64,000 nucleotides of DNA from Pseudomonas japonica. Its GTDB lineage: Bacteria > Pseudomonadota > Gammaproteobacteria > Pseudomonadales > Pseudomonadaceae. The DNA is taken from positions 186,001 to 250,000 of the forward strand of contig NZ_FZOL01000003.1 of NCBI RefSeq assembly GCF_900188455.1, given 5' to 3'. Numbering within the stretch: the stretch's first letter is position 1; each line of letters opens with the position of its first letter. Made by a program: the position numbers and the translations under genes. Under the pieces are notes generated by a model. It was given only the letters and a program-made list of their open reading frames with translations. It made no database searches and was not told where the DNA came from. Positions 54,986-62,791 of this stretch are shown here, in pieces.

Positions 54986-56209
54986 ATGAACGCGTTGCTG
55001 ACTGACGAACTGAACCTGATGCTGACCCAGTACGATCTTTACCCGCCACTGCAGAGCGACGGCAACGCGCTCGTCGGGTTTTCCACGGGGATCCCCGGCA
55101 CACAACCCCTCACCTTCGATTTCACCGTCAATGGCCAGGCCGGGGACGTCGAAGGCATCACGCTCAATGTCGGGGTGAACGCCGGTACTCTGTGGTTCCA
55201 AAGCGCGTTCATCGCCAACTACTCGGGGGCCTGGCCAGTGGCCCTGGAACTGCGCGCCCACCAGGACGGGCAACAGGTCGGCAGCGCCGTTCTGGTCCTG
55301 CACGATACCCGCGGCATGGTCGTCCACAGTGCCGAGGTCATGGTGTTCCCGAACCCGGCCAGCGTGCCCCCCGTGGGAGAAATGCGCATCCTGGCCCGTG
55401 CGACGTTCTTCGATGCGCAAGGCGTGGAGTTGCCCGTCGGCGAAGTCTTCTGGGAAGTGCGATTGCCCGAACCGGTGCCAGGCGTGGTGGTGGACGGCAA
55501 GGATATCGTGGTCTCGTCCGATGCCCCGGCCGGCGATGTGACGGTGACCTTCAGCGAACGTTCCGGCCTGGAGCAGACGACCCAGCTGACGCTGACCCCG
55601 GCTAGGGATATCGGGCTGGAAATCACTCCCGCCGATTTCTATCCGCCATTTCGCGGCGAGGATGTCAACTTTGTGCTTATCGGCATCGACCAGCCGCTGC
55701 CGGAGGATGTGAGCGTGTCGGTCACCCTCAACGGTGTCGGCGGAGCGCACGAGGGCATGATGCTTACCTCGATGGGTGGTCAGTGGGCGTTGCTTTTCGA
55801 TCGGACTTTCATTCGCGCCTACCAGGGCCAGTGGCCGATCGAGGTGCGGGCGCGGGCAATCCAGGACGCACAGGTCATCGGTGTCGCCACTGGCTGGCTG
55901 CACGATACGCGAACCATGGTCTGCTCCAGGATCGACATCGTGTTCAACCCTAGCGACCCTGGCGACATCGTAGCGATTCCCGAGGAAGGCGAGCTGTTGG
56001 TCACCGCGGCACCCAGGTTCTATGACCAGAACGATATCTACGTGCCGCATGCCGAACTGGAGTGGAGCGCGAAGATGGTCGACCCGATGGAAGGCGTGAG
56101 GATGTACAAGCACCTGCTTTACATCAGCTCGGACGCGAAGCCGGGCAAGTACCGGGTCGCGATCGTCATCCCTGGCATGAACCGGGCGAAAGTCCTGACC
56201 TTGACCTGA
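54986..56209 (+). CDS. Two-repeat beta-rich protein of unknown function, copy 1
   Basis: A 407-residue protein that is not recognised. It is made of two repeats of about 200 residues (1-206 and 207-407). Each has Y(D/F)(L/F)YPP at its start, then F(I)(A/R)(N/A)Y.G.WP, then LHDTR.MV, then FFDAQ-like and a closing LTLT. The alternating hydrophobic pattern suggests beta-sandwich domains. There is no signal peptide and no cysteine-rich region. AAGGAG lies 8 bases before the ATG. A paralogue with the same two-repeat plan follows at 56540. The lux-box-like promoter and absence of catabolic motifs separate it from the surrounding pathway; a released or surface-acting factor is only a guess. Confidence 0.75.
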   Translation: MNALLTDELNLMLTQYDLYPPLQSDGNALVGFSTGIPGTQPLTFDFTVNGQAGDVEGITLNVGVNAGTLWFQSAFIANYSGAWPVALELRAHQDGQQVGSAVLVLHDTRGMVVHSAEVMVFPNPASVPPVGEMRILARATFFDAQGVELPVGEVFWEVRLPEPVPGVVVDGKDIVVSSDAPAGDVTVTFSERSGLEQTTQLTLTPARDIGLEITPADFYPPFRGEDVNFVLIGIDQPLPEDVSVSVTLNGVGGAHEGMMLTSMGGQWALLFDRTFIRAYQGQWPIEVRARAIQDAQVIGVATGWLHDTRTMVCSRIDIVFNPSDPGDIVAIPEEGELLVTAAPRFYDQNDIYVPHAELEWSAKMVDPMEGVRMYKHLLYISSDAKPGKYRVAIVIPGMNRAKVLTLT

Positions 56210-56221
56210 GGGACGCCACGG

Positions 56222-56439
56222 AGCCGAACAGGCCACCGATCGGTGGCCTGAAGATGGGCTGGCCGAGAGGCGAGCCCTATGCCAGGAGCTTCCACGAACG
56301 GTTCCCGTCCCGTGATGCGTTCTGGGTCCGGCGGCCGGACAAGGACCAGTTGCCGCAGGTTGCCGAGCCGGCGCCGCTGGAGTGGTTTCTGAAAGCCATG
56401 CGCGGTGGCGCGGGGGATCCGAAGATTCGCGTACGCTGA
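56222..56439 (+). pseudogene. Duplicated 3' end of the SnoaL-like gene
   Basis: An in-frame remnant from PPIGGLKMGWPRGEPYARSF to GAGDPKIRVR and a stop, about 80% identical in protein to the last 73 residues of the gene at 53887-54522 (54304-54522). It lacks the first two thirds and a start. It is the scar of a duplication that copied the SnoaL end together with the adjacent unknown gene. Confidence 0.88.
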
Positions 56440-56448
56440 AGGTTGGCT

Positions 56449-56468
56449 GCCTGGTATTTCTGTCAGTT
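56449..56468 (+). promoter_or_regulatory. lux-box-like dyad upstream of the unknown duplicated gene, copy 2
   Basis: The core CTGGTATTTCTGTCAG lies 71 bp before ATG 56540, the same spacing as in copy 1 (72 bp). Confidence 0.62.
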
Positions 56469-56539
56469 GTTGCGTTCTCCGCTGCGGTGCTCCAATTCGG
56501 ACACGGCCGATCTGGCCGCCACGAATGGAGCACCGAACC

Positions 56540-57742
56540 ATGAACGCACGACCAAAGGATCTCGGACTGGAGCTGGCCAGGCATGATCTTTATCCCCCGA
56601 TCCTGGATGACCAACCCGGGACTGTGATCTTCCGCGTAGCAGTAACGGAGCCCGTGGAATTCGATTTCACCTTCAACGGCGAGAGCGGCGAGTTCCCCGG
56701 GATCACCTTTTTCATCCACGGCAACCAGGGCAGCATCTCGTTCTGGCACGAGTTCCTTGCCAGCTACAACGGTCCCTGGCCGGCCCGCGTCGAAATCAGG
56801 GCCTGGCAGGAGGGTGTGATGATGGACAGCGCCGAGCTGCGCATTCATGACACCCGGACCATGGTGGTCCACCGCGCCGAACTGGCGCTGTCAGCTGATA
56901 GTGTGACTATCCCGCCTGGGCTGTTCAATTTCGTCGAAGCCATGCCGGTGTTCTTCGATGCGCAGGACGTGCAGTTGCCCTTGGCGGAGGTATCCTGGGA
57001 ACTCCTGTTGCCCCAGGGGCAGCCGGGCGTGGATGTCGATGGCGCGCGGATCAGGGTGATGGCGGGGGCGCTGCCCGGCAAAGTGACCGTGTTGCTGAGT
57101 GAGCGATCCGGCGTCGACGAGCCGGCGATCCTCAGTCTGCGGCTGCCTCCGGAGATCGGCATGGAACTGACCAAGTACGACCTTTATCCGCCCCTCGCAG
57201 CTCTTAACACCTACGTCTTCGTTCACAGCGAACTGCCGCCTGACGCCCATCTCCACTTTGATCTGGTCGTCAACGGAGTACCCGGCCCGCACCAGGGTCT
57301 GGAGATTTTCTTGGTGGACGCATGGGCTGTCGCTATCGACAACACCTTCATTGCAAACTATGCCGGCGCCTGGCCGGTGGAACTGACCGTGTACGCCCAC
57401 CTGGACCACGAACTCGTCGCCAGCCGCACGCTCTGGCTGCATGACACGCGCGAAATGGAATGTACCCGGATGGATTTCCAGTTCAAACCGTCCGACAAAG
57501 TGGACATTCCCGAGCAAGGCGAGACGATTGTCCTGGCCTCGCCTACCTTCTGGGATGCCCAGGATATCGAGCTTCCGTTCAACGAACTCATCTGGAGTAC
57601 GCACTTGCTGGAACAGGTGGAAGGGGTGGAACTGTTCGCGCATGTGCTGCACATCAGCCCCGAGGCCAGGCCGGGTCGGTTCCGGGTGGGGATCAAGATG
57701 GACAACGGTTTGAGTCGGGCCAGGGTACTGACCTTGACCTGA
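56540..57742 (+). CDS. Two-repeat beta-rich protein of unknown function, copy 2
   Basis: A 400-residue paralogue of the gene at 54986, with the same two repeats: HDLYPPI and YDLYPPL at the repeat starts, ASYNGPWPARVEI and ANYAGAWPVELTV, IHDTRTMVV and LHDTREMEC, FFDAQDVQLPLAEVSWE and FWDAQDIELPFNELIWS, ending RVLTLT. No family is recognised, and there is no signal peptide. GGAG lies 10 bases before the ATG. A fragment of a third copy follows directly. Confidence 0.75.
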   Translation: MNARPKDLGLELARHDLYPPILDDQPGTVIFRVAVTEPVEFDFTFNGESGEFPGITFFIHGNQGSISFWHEFLASYNGPWPARVEIRAWQEGVMMDSAELRIHDTRTMVVHRAELALSADSVTIPPGLFNFVEAMPVFFDAQDVQLPLAEVSWELLLPQGQPGVDVDGARIRVMAGALPGKVTVLLSERSGVDEPAILSLRLPPEIGMELTKYDLYPPLAALNTYVFVHSELPPDAHLHFDLVVNGVPGPHQGLEIFLVDAWAVAIDNTFIANYAGAWPVELTVYAHLDHELVASRTLWLHDTREMECTRMDFQFKPSDKVDIPEQGETIVLASPTFWDAQDIELPFNELIWSTHLLEQVEGVELFAHVLHISPEARPGRFRVGIKMDNGLSRARVLTLT

Positions 57743-57816
57743 CTCCAGGCAAGGTCCGTGTCGCGGTTCGGATGCAGGGCGGGTTGAACCGGGCGAAGGT
57801 GTTGACCCTGGTCTGA
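57743..57816 (+). pseudogene. C-terminal fragment of a third copy of the unknown repeat protein
   Basis: Read from 57743 the DNA encodes TPGKVRVAVRMQGGLNRAKV and LTLV before a stop. This matches the last residues of the two genes upstream (KPGKYRVAI..NRAKVLTLT and RPGRFRVGI..SRARVLTLT). It has no start and abuts the previous stop codon, so it is the tail of a deleted third tandem copy. Confidence 0.8.
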
Positions 57817-57827
57817 CTCGCAGGACC

Positions 57828-57854
57828 GCCGCGACCGCCCCGGGCCGTCGCGGC
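57828..57854. terminator. Hairpin between convergent genes
   Basis: An eight-bp stem, GCCGCGAC with GTCGCGGC, around a GC-rich loop lies between the third-copy fragment and the acyl-CoA dehydrogenase gene. There is no clear T-run in either direction. Confidence 0.35.
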
Positions 57855-57861
57855 CATCCGC

Positions 57862-59055
57862 TCAGTCGCGCGGGCGGGGCTCCCTGGGCATGCCCAGTGC
57901 CCGTTCGGCAATCACATTGCGCTGGATCTCGTTGCTGCCGCCGTAGATGGTGTCCGACCGCGTGAACAGGAACAGCGACTGCAGCCGGTTCAGCGCATAG
58001 GGTGCGCCATCGAGGATCTCGGCCCGCGGCCCGAGCACGTCCATCGCCAGCTTGCCCAGCTCGGCATGCCAGGTCGACCAGGCCAGCTTGTAGATCATCG
58101 CTTCCCTTGCCAGACCACCGTCCTGCGTGCCGGAGAGCATGCGCAGCGAGTTGTAGCGCAGCACCCTGAGCCCGGCCCAGGCCCGGGCGATGCGCTGGCG
58201 CAGCAGCGGGTCGCGGCTGGCGCCGTTGGCCCTGGCGATGCGGATCACCTCGTCCAGTTCATTCTGGAACAGCATCTGCTGGCCCAGGGTCGAGACGCCG
58301 CGTTCGAAGCCGAGCAGGGCCATGGCGATCTTCCAGCCTTCGCCCGGGGCGCCGACCATGTTCGCCACCGATGTCCGCGCCTGGTCGAAGAACACTTCGT
58401 TGAACTCGCTGGTGCCGGTGATCTGCTGGATCGGTTGCACGCGGATCTGCGCCTGGTGCATCGGCACCAGCAGGAACGACAGGCCGTGATGGCCGCTGCT
58501 GCCAGGTTCGGTACGGGCGAGGACGAAGCACCAGTCGGCTTCGTGAGCCAGCGAGGTCCACACCTTCTGTCCGCTGATCAACCAGTATTCGCCCGTCTCG
58601 TCGAGGCGGGCACGGGTCTGCACGTTGGCCAGGTCGGAGCCGGCGCCGGGCTCGGAATAGCCCTGGCACCAGAACTCCGTGCCGTCGAGGATGCCCGGCA
58701 ACAGGCGGCGTTGCTGGTCCTTGCTGCCGAACGCCGCCAGCGTCGGGCCAACCAGCCCTTCGCCGATGTGGCCCATGCGTCCGGGCCCGCCGGCACGGGC
58801 GTACTCCTCGTGGAAGATCACCTGCTGGCTGATGCTCAGGCCGCGACCGCCATGTTCCTGGCGCCAGCCGACGCCGGTCCAGCCGCCGCTGGCCAGTTCG
58901 CGCTCCCAGGCCTTGCGTGCCTCGGGAAAGCTGTGTTCGTCGCCCGGACCACCGCGAAAGCGCAGGGCCTCGAACGGGCCGCGCAGGTGTTCCGCCATCC
59001 AGCCGGCGATTTCCGCGCGGAAGGCTTCGTCCGCGCTGCTGAATCCGATTTTCAT
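57862..59055 (-). CDS. Acyl-CoA dehydrogenase, larger catalytic-type subunit
   Basis: A 397-residue FAD enzyme of the acyl-CoA dehydrogenase family: GWRQEHGGRGLSISQQVIFHEEYARA near residue 65, CQGYSEPGAGSDLANVQTRARL near 130, GQKVWTSLAHEADWCFVLART near 165 and the C-terminal YGGSNEIQRNVIAERALGMP. Its start overlaps the stop of the next acyl-CoA dehydrogenase gene as ATGA. Paired genes of this sort encode alpha2-beta2 enzymes that dehydrogenate bulky CoA esters such as steroid side-chain or ring propionyl-CoA. A similar role in this pathway is inferred. Confidence 0.87.
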   Translation of the reverse strand: MKIGFSSADEAFRAEIAGWMAEHLRGPFEALRFRGGPGDEHSFPEARKAWERELASGGWTGVGWRQEHGGRGLSISQQVIFHEEYARAGGPGRMGHIGEGLVGPTLAAFGSKDQQRRLLPGILDGTEFWCQGYSEPGAGSDLANVQTRARLDETGEYWLISGQKVWTSLAHEADWCFVLARTEPGSSGHHGLSFLLVPMHQAQIRVQPIQQITGTSEFNEVFFDQARTSVANMVGAPGEGWKIAMALLGFERGVSTLGQQMLFQNELDEVIRIARANGASRDPLLRQRIARAWAGLRVLRYNSLRMLSGTQDGGLAREAMIYKLAWSTWHAELGKLAMDVLGPRAEILDGAPYALNRLQSLFLFTRSDTIYGGSNEIQRNVIAERALGMPREPRPRD

Positions 59056-60224
59056 GCGTGTTCTCCCATCAACTGCGCGGCCAGGCGCTCGGCATGCCAG
59101 GCCGGGGTGCCCAGCCACTGCTCACTGGCCCGGGCGCGTTTGAAATAAAGGTGCGGGTCGTATTCCCAGGTGAAACCGACCCCGCCATGCAGCTGGATGG
59201 ACTCGGCGGCGCAGTGGAAGAACGCCTCGCTGGCATGGATCTGCGCGGTGGCCGCGGCCAGCGGCAGTTCCGCGGCCAGGCTCGGGTCGCCCGCCGGGTC
59301 GAGGCGCTGCTGGGCGATGCAGGCCGCATACCAGGCCGCCGAGCGGGCGCATTCCACCTGCAGCATCAGGTCGGCGCAGCGGTGCTTGATCGCCTGGAAG
59401 CTGGCGATGGTGCGCTTGAACTGCTTGCGTTCGCCGATATAGGCCAGGGTCAGGTCGAGGCTCTGCTGGGCGCCGCCGGTCTGCTCGGCGGCCAGGCCGA
59501 TGGCGGCGATGTCCAGCACCGCGCGCAGCAGCGGCCAGCCCTGGCCAGGCGGGCAGAGCAGGTGGGCATCGCCAAGCCGCACGTCGCGCAGTTCGACATC
59601 CGCGAGACGCCGGGTCTGGTCCAGGGTCGGCAGGGCGCGGCGGGTGATGCCGGGGGTGCAAGCGGGCAGGGCGAACAGGCTGATGCCGTCCTCGCCATGG
59701 CTGTGCGGGCTGCGCGCGGCGACGATCAGCAGATCCGCCTGGGCGCCGTCGGCCACCAGGGCATAGCGGCCGTTCAGCACCTGTTCATGACCCTCGACGC
59801 GCGCCGTGACCTGCACGCTGTCGGCGGCCAATCCGCCGTCGCTGCTGAAGGCCAGGGTCGCCGAGGTCTGGCCGGCGGCGATCGCGGGCAGCCATTCGGC
59901 CTGCGGCGTCGGGTTGCTGGCCAACAGCAGCGCCGGGGTCGCCAGGCAACTGGTGGCGAACAGCGGCGAGCCGAGGAGGAAGCGTCCGCACTGCTCCAGC
60001 AGCAGGGCCAGCTCGACGAAACCCAGGCCCATGCCGCCGTGCTGCTCCGGCACCATCAGCGCCGGCCAGTACAGCTCCTGGCCGATGCGCCGCCACAGTT
60101 CCGGGTCGTAGCCATCGTCGCGGGCCATCCCCGCGCGCACCGCCTGCGAATCGCTGGCCTGGGCCAGGAAACGCTCGGCGCTGTCGCGGATCATCAACTG
60201 TTCTTCGGTAAAGGCGAACTCCAT
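59052..60224 (-). CDS. Acyl-CoA dehydrogenase, second subunit
   Basis: A 390-residue acyl-CoA dehydrogenase-fold protein: FTEEQLMIRDSAERFLAQ at the start, VPEQHGGMGLGFVELALLLE near residue 60, YIGERKQFKRTIASFQAIKHRCAD near 260 and a C-terminal QLHGGVGFTWEYDPHLYFKRA. It is encoded first in a two-gene operon and probably forms a heteromer with the downstream product. A degenerate copy of its 5' end (codons about 11-34) is found 2.6 kb away at 62792-62862. A weak catabolic-motif site lies 60 bp upstream. Confidence 0.87.
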   Translation of the reverse strand: MEFAFTEEQLMIRDSAERFLAQASDSQAVRAGMARDDGYDPELWRRIGQELYWPALMVPEQHGGMGLGFVELALLLEQCGRFLLGSPLFATSCLATPALLLASNPTPQAEWLPAIAAGQTSATLAFSSDGGLAADSVQVTARVEGHEQVLNGRYALVADGAQADLLIVAARSPHSHGEDGISLFALPACTPGITRRALPTLDQTRRLADVELRDVRLGDAHLLCPPGQGWPLLRAVLDIAAIGLAAEQTGGAQQSLDLTLAYIGERKQFKRTIASFQAIKHRCADLMLQVECARSAAWYAACIAQQRLDPAGDPSLAAELPLAAATAQIHASEAFFHCAAESIQLHGGVGFTWEYDPHLYFKRARASEQWLGTPAWHAERLAAQLMGEHA

Positions 60225-60282
60225 GGGACTGTCTCTGTGTCGCTATCGATGAGGCAGTCTAGGGGGGGCGTCCATGCCCCCG

Positions 60283-60300
60283 AATCATTGAAACGGACTA
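60283..60300 (-). promoter_or_regulatory. Catabolic-regulon motif, half-conserved site upstream of the acyl-CoA dehydrogenase pair
   Basis: The minus strand reads TAGTCCGTTTCAATGATT. TAGTCC is perfect and correctly spaced, but the second half is AATGATT instead of GACGATG. It lies 60 bp from the start at 60224, as at strong sites. Confidence 0.45.
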
Positions 60301-60327
60301 GTCCCGGAGCGTGCAGCCGTCGTCGCG

Positions 60328-62607
60328 CTACTGGCGCCCGGTAATGGTGAAGCGGGCACCGCCCCGCGGCGGGTCGATGTCCCGTGTCACCACGTCATTG
60401 CCCATGTGCACCTCGACCCTGCTGGCCCTGAAGGCCTGGGGAACGTTGATGTGAAAGCGGTTCATCCTGTCTGGTGCGCCGCGGGTGTTGGCCAGGGCGA
60501 ACCTCACCACTTCCCCGAAGTCGTTGAGCACCCGGAGGGAGTTCTCCGACCAGGCGGCTTCATCGGCCCGGGTTTCGTGATAGTTGCCGTAGGCGCAGTG
60601 CAATGCCGGATAGATGTAGGCGCCTTTCTCGTGCTCGGGATCGTAGAAGCCCAGCAGGGTGGTGATCGGCACGCCCTGCTCTTGAGGGCGGCGCACGACA
60701 TTGAAGGAAAAGTCCTCGACCGCGACCCAGGCCTGACCATTGGATACGTAACGCAGCATCGTGCCCTTGTGCAGCATGACGACGGTGCCGTTCACATGCA
60801 GCCGGGACGAGGCATTGGCCATGTGAAACACGTAGATCCCCTTGCCCCGGTTGGCCTCGCTGGCGAATGGCAGCCTCACGTCGTACACGTAGCTGGTGTC
60901 GAACTGGTAGATCTCGACCAACTGGTACTGATTCAACAGCGCCATGAGCGGCGCCATGTCCCGCTCCTCGGCGGTGGTGCTGTAGAAGTCGGCCCAGGGC
61001 TGCAGGGTGCGGGTGGCTTCGTCCCATTTGCGATAGCCGGTGGGCGATGACGGATCGAAGACTGCCTTGCGCTCCAGATAGCGCTGGATTTCGCGCACGG
61101 AATAGGGCGTGCACAGGGTGTAGGCGTTGGTCGCGGTGTACATCGGATAGCCGCCGGCCATGGTATCCAGGCCGTAGCTGTGGCCATGGAACGGGTCCAT
61201 GCAGGCGCCCAGGCAGGTCTTGCGGCCAGTCACTTCCTTCTCGAAATTGGGCAGGAACACATTGAGATCGCTGTCCCAGCCCCAGGTCGAGTTGATGGTG
61301 TCCGCGGGGCGATGCACGGAACCCTCGAAACCGCCCGGCTCATGCGACAGGCCGAAGTTGTGGCCCAGTTCATGGCTGAACTCGTTGCCCCAGCAGTCGT
61401 ACAGGGTGACGATGCTGCCGCCGCCGGACAGCCCGTGCACGACGCGGCCGTTGGCGTAGTTGCCGACGGAGGTGTGAGCCGTCACCTGGCCCACGGCGTA
61501 GTGATGGGCCTCGGCGAACCCGGGCGAGCTGTGGATACCGTAGTTGGCGTTGTTGATGCCCAGGGAGATCAGTTCCTTGCCGATCTGCTGGCGCAGATTG
61601 CCGCTGTGCACACCGCCCTCGGAGGGGGAGTGGGTGGTATGGACGGTTCCGTCCGGCAGGCAGATCTCCTTCCAGTGCACGGGCTCGTACTGGTTGACCA
61701 GCAGGCGACTGATCGGCGTCATCTGGAAGTACTCGCGCTGCAGTTCCTCGCCGAAGTCCTCGAAGAAGACCTCGCGCGGCGGGGTCAGCATGCCGATGTC
61801 GATGACGTTCAGCAGCAGTTCCGTGGCCGCGCCGATGTCGACATCTTCATAGCTGCCCTCGGCGCCGCCGCCACGGGCGCGGAAGTGCAGCGAAATACCC
61901 GGGCGCAGGTGCTCCCAGGGAATGACCGCGCTCCAGAAGTCGGTGCCGTAGTGGATGCGCGCGTAGTGGACATCGTGCTCGTTCACCCAGTGCCCGCCGG
62001 CGTTGACGTACAGCACCTGTTCGTTGCGTTCCAGATGCAGCGAACCTCCCAGGGTATGGATGTGCGCGCCCAGGGTGGCGTTGGACTGGAAGGCGATCTT
62101 CTTGCCCTTGAACGCCGACTTGTGTTCGGGCAGGTAGAAGTGCTCGGCCCATTGGTGGTCCGCCAGCTGGACGTTGATGGTGTCGTAGGAGGCGAGCAGG
62201 GTCGATAGCCGCGTGCCCTCCGGATCGTCGGCAATCTGCTCGATTGCCGACTGGGTCCGGATGACGTGCTGGTAGCTGTCGGGGTAGGTGAGGTCGGCAT
62301 CGCCCGCGTCCAGGCGTTGGGCCAGCCGGGGCAGGTCCTGCGGCGGGTTCATCCGGGTGCTGAACAGTTGCTCCTTGTTCATCTTCACGGTGAGGTCGAG
62401 CCCCTGCGGGGCGTGATCGGTGCCGTCGGTGGAGCGAAACAGCACCAGCGTGGTCCTCAGTGCGACAGGCCGCGGTTGCCGGTCCTGGGGCAGCATCGAG
62501 GCCCTGGACGGCATCGTGCCGCACTGCGCGAGGGACACGCTGCCTTGCAACGCGCCCTTGAGATCGTTCTTGCCGGGGGTGGTGTTGAAATAGATCGGAG
62601 TTTGCAT
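60328..62607 (-). CDS. M66-family zinc metalloprotease (StcE/dictomallein type)
   Basis: A 759-residue protein. The zinc site SHELGHNFGLSHEPGG near residue 416 fits HEXXHXXGXXH, and the following GSVHRPADTINSTWGWD, CMDPFHGHSYGLDTMAGG and YTLCTPYSVREIQRYLERKAVFD match StcE/dictomallein closely. The C-terminal region keeps EQGVPITTLLGFYDPE..SYIYPA-type and MNRFHINVPQ segments. StcE cleaves mucin-type glycoproteins. Unlike StcE there is no N-terminal signal peptide (MQTPIYFNTTPGKNDLKG), so the export route is unclear. GAAGGA precedes the ATG. A lux-box-like site lies 126 bp upstream. Confidence 0.88.
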   Translation of the reverse strand: MQTPIYFNTTPGKNDLKGALQGSVSLAQCGTMPSRASMLPQDRQPRPVALRTTLVLFRSTDGTDHAPQGLDLTVKMNKEQLFSTRMNPPQDLPRLAQRLDAGDADLTYPDSYQHVIRTQSAIEQIADDPEGTRLSTLLASYDTINVQLADHQWAEHFYLPEHKSAFKGKKIAFQSNATLGAHIHTLGGSLHLERNEQVLYVNAGGHWVNEHDVHYARIHYGTDFWSAVIPWEHLRPGISLHFRARGGGAEGSYEDVDIGAATELLLNVIDIGMLTPPREVFFEDFGEELQREYFQMTPISRLLVNQYEPVHWKEICLPDGTVHTTHSPSEGGVHSGNLRQQIGKELISLGINNANYGIHSSPGFAEAHHYAVGQVTAHTSVGNYANGRVVHGLSGGGSIVTLYDCWGNEFSHELGHNFGLSHEPGGFEGSVHRPADTINSTWGWDSDLNVFLPNFEKEVTGRKTCLGACMDPFHGHSYGLDTMAGGYPMYTATNAYTLCTPYSVREIQRYLERKAVFDPSSPTGYRKWDEATRTLQPWADFYSTTAEERDMAPLMALLNQYQLVEIYQFDTSYVYDVRLPFASEANRGKGIYVFHMANASSRLHVNGTVVMLHKGTMLRYVSNGQAWVAVEDFSFNVVRRPQEQGVPITTLLGFYDPEHEKGAYIYPALHCAYGNYHETRADEAAWSENSLRVLNDFGEVVRFALANTRGAPDRMNRFHINVPQAFRASRVEVHMGNDVVTRDIDPPRGGARFTITGRQ

Positions 62608-62733
62608 GGGGGCGTCCTTCTGCGCGAGCGTGATAGCCGCACCGGCTGACCGCTACCTCTGAAAGCCCGACTGGAGCCGGCCTGCGCGGTGAGGATGAAC
62701 AGCCCCATTGTGCAAAACGGTGGTGGCTGGTCT

Positions 62734-62753
62734 AGCTAGCACTTCTGTCAGCT
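62734..62753 (-). promoter_or_regulatory. lux-box-like dyad upstream of the M66 protease gene
   Basis: The plus strand reads CTAGCACTTCTGTCAG, with CT-N12-AG intact and the right half TTCTGTCAG identical to the other sites; the left half differs. The dyad is symmetrical, so it can serve the minus-strand protease gene, 126 bp away (122 bp at the Rhs gene). Confidence 0.45.
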
Positions 62754-62791
62754 GGCGCGCGGTACCCGGCGCGGCAATGATGGACGGCTGC

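Noticed and set aside
56062..56439. A 125-residue gene beginning inside the end of the first repeat-protein gene
   Set aside because: Only its last 73 residues are meaningful, and these are a duplicated SnoaL-gene tail; the front overlaps another gene in a different frame.
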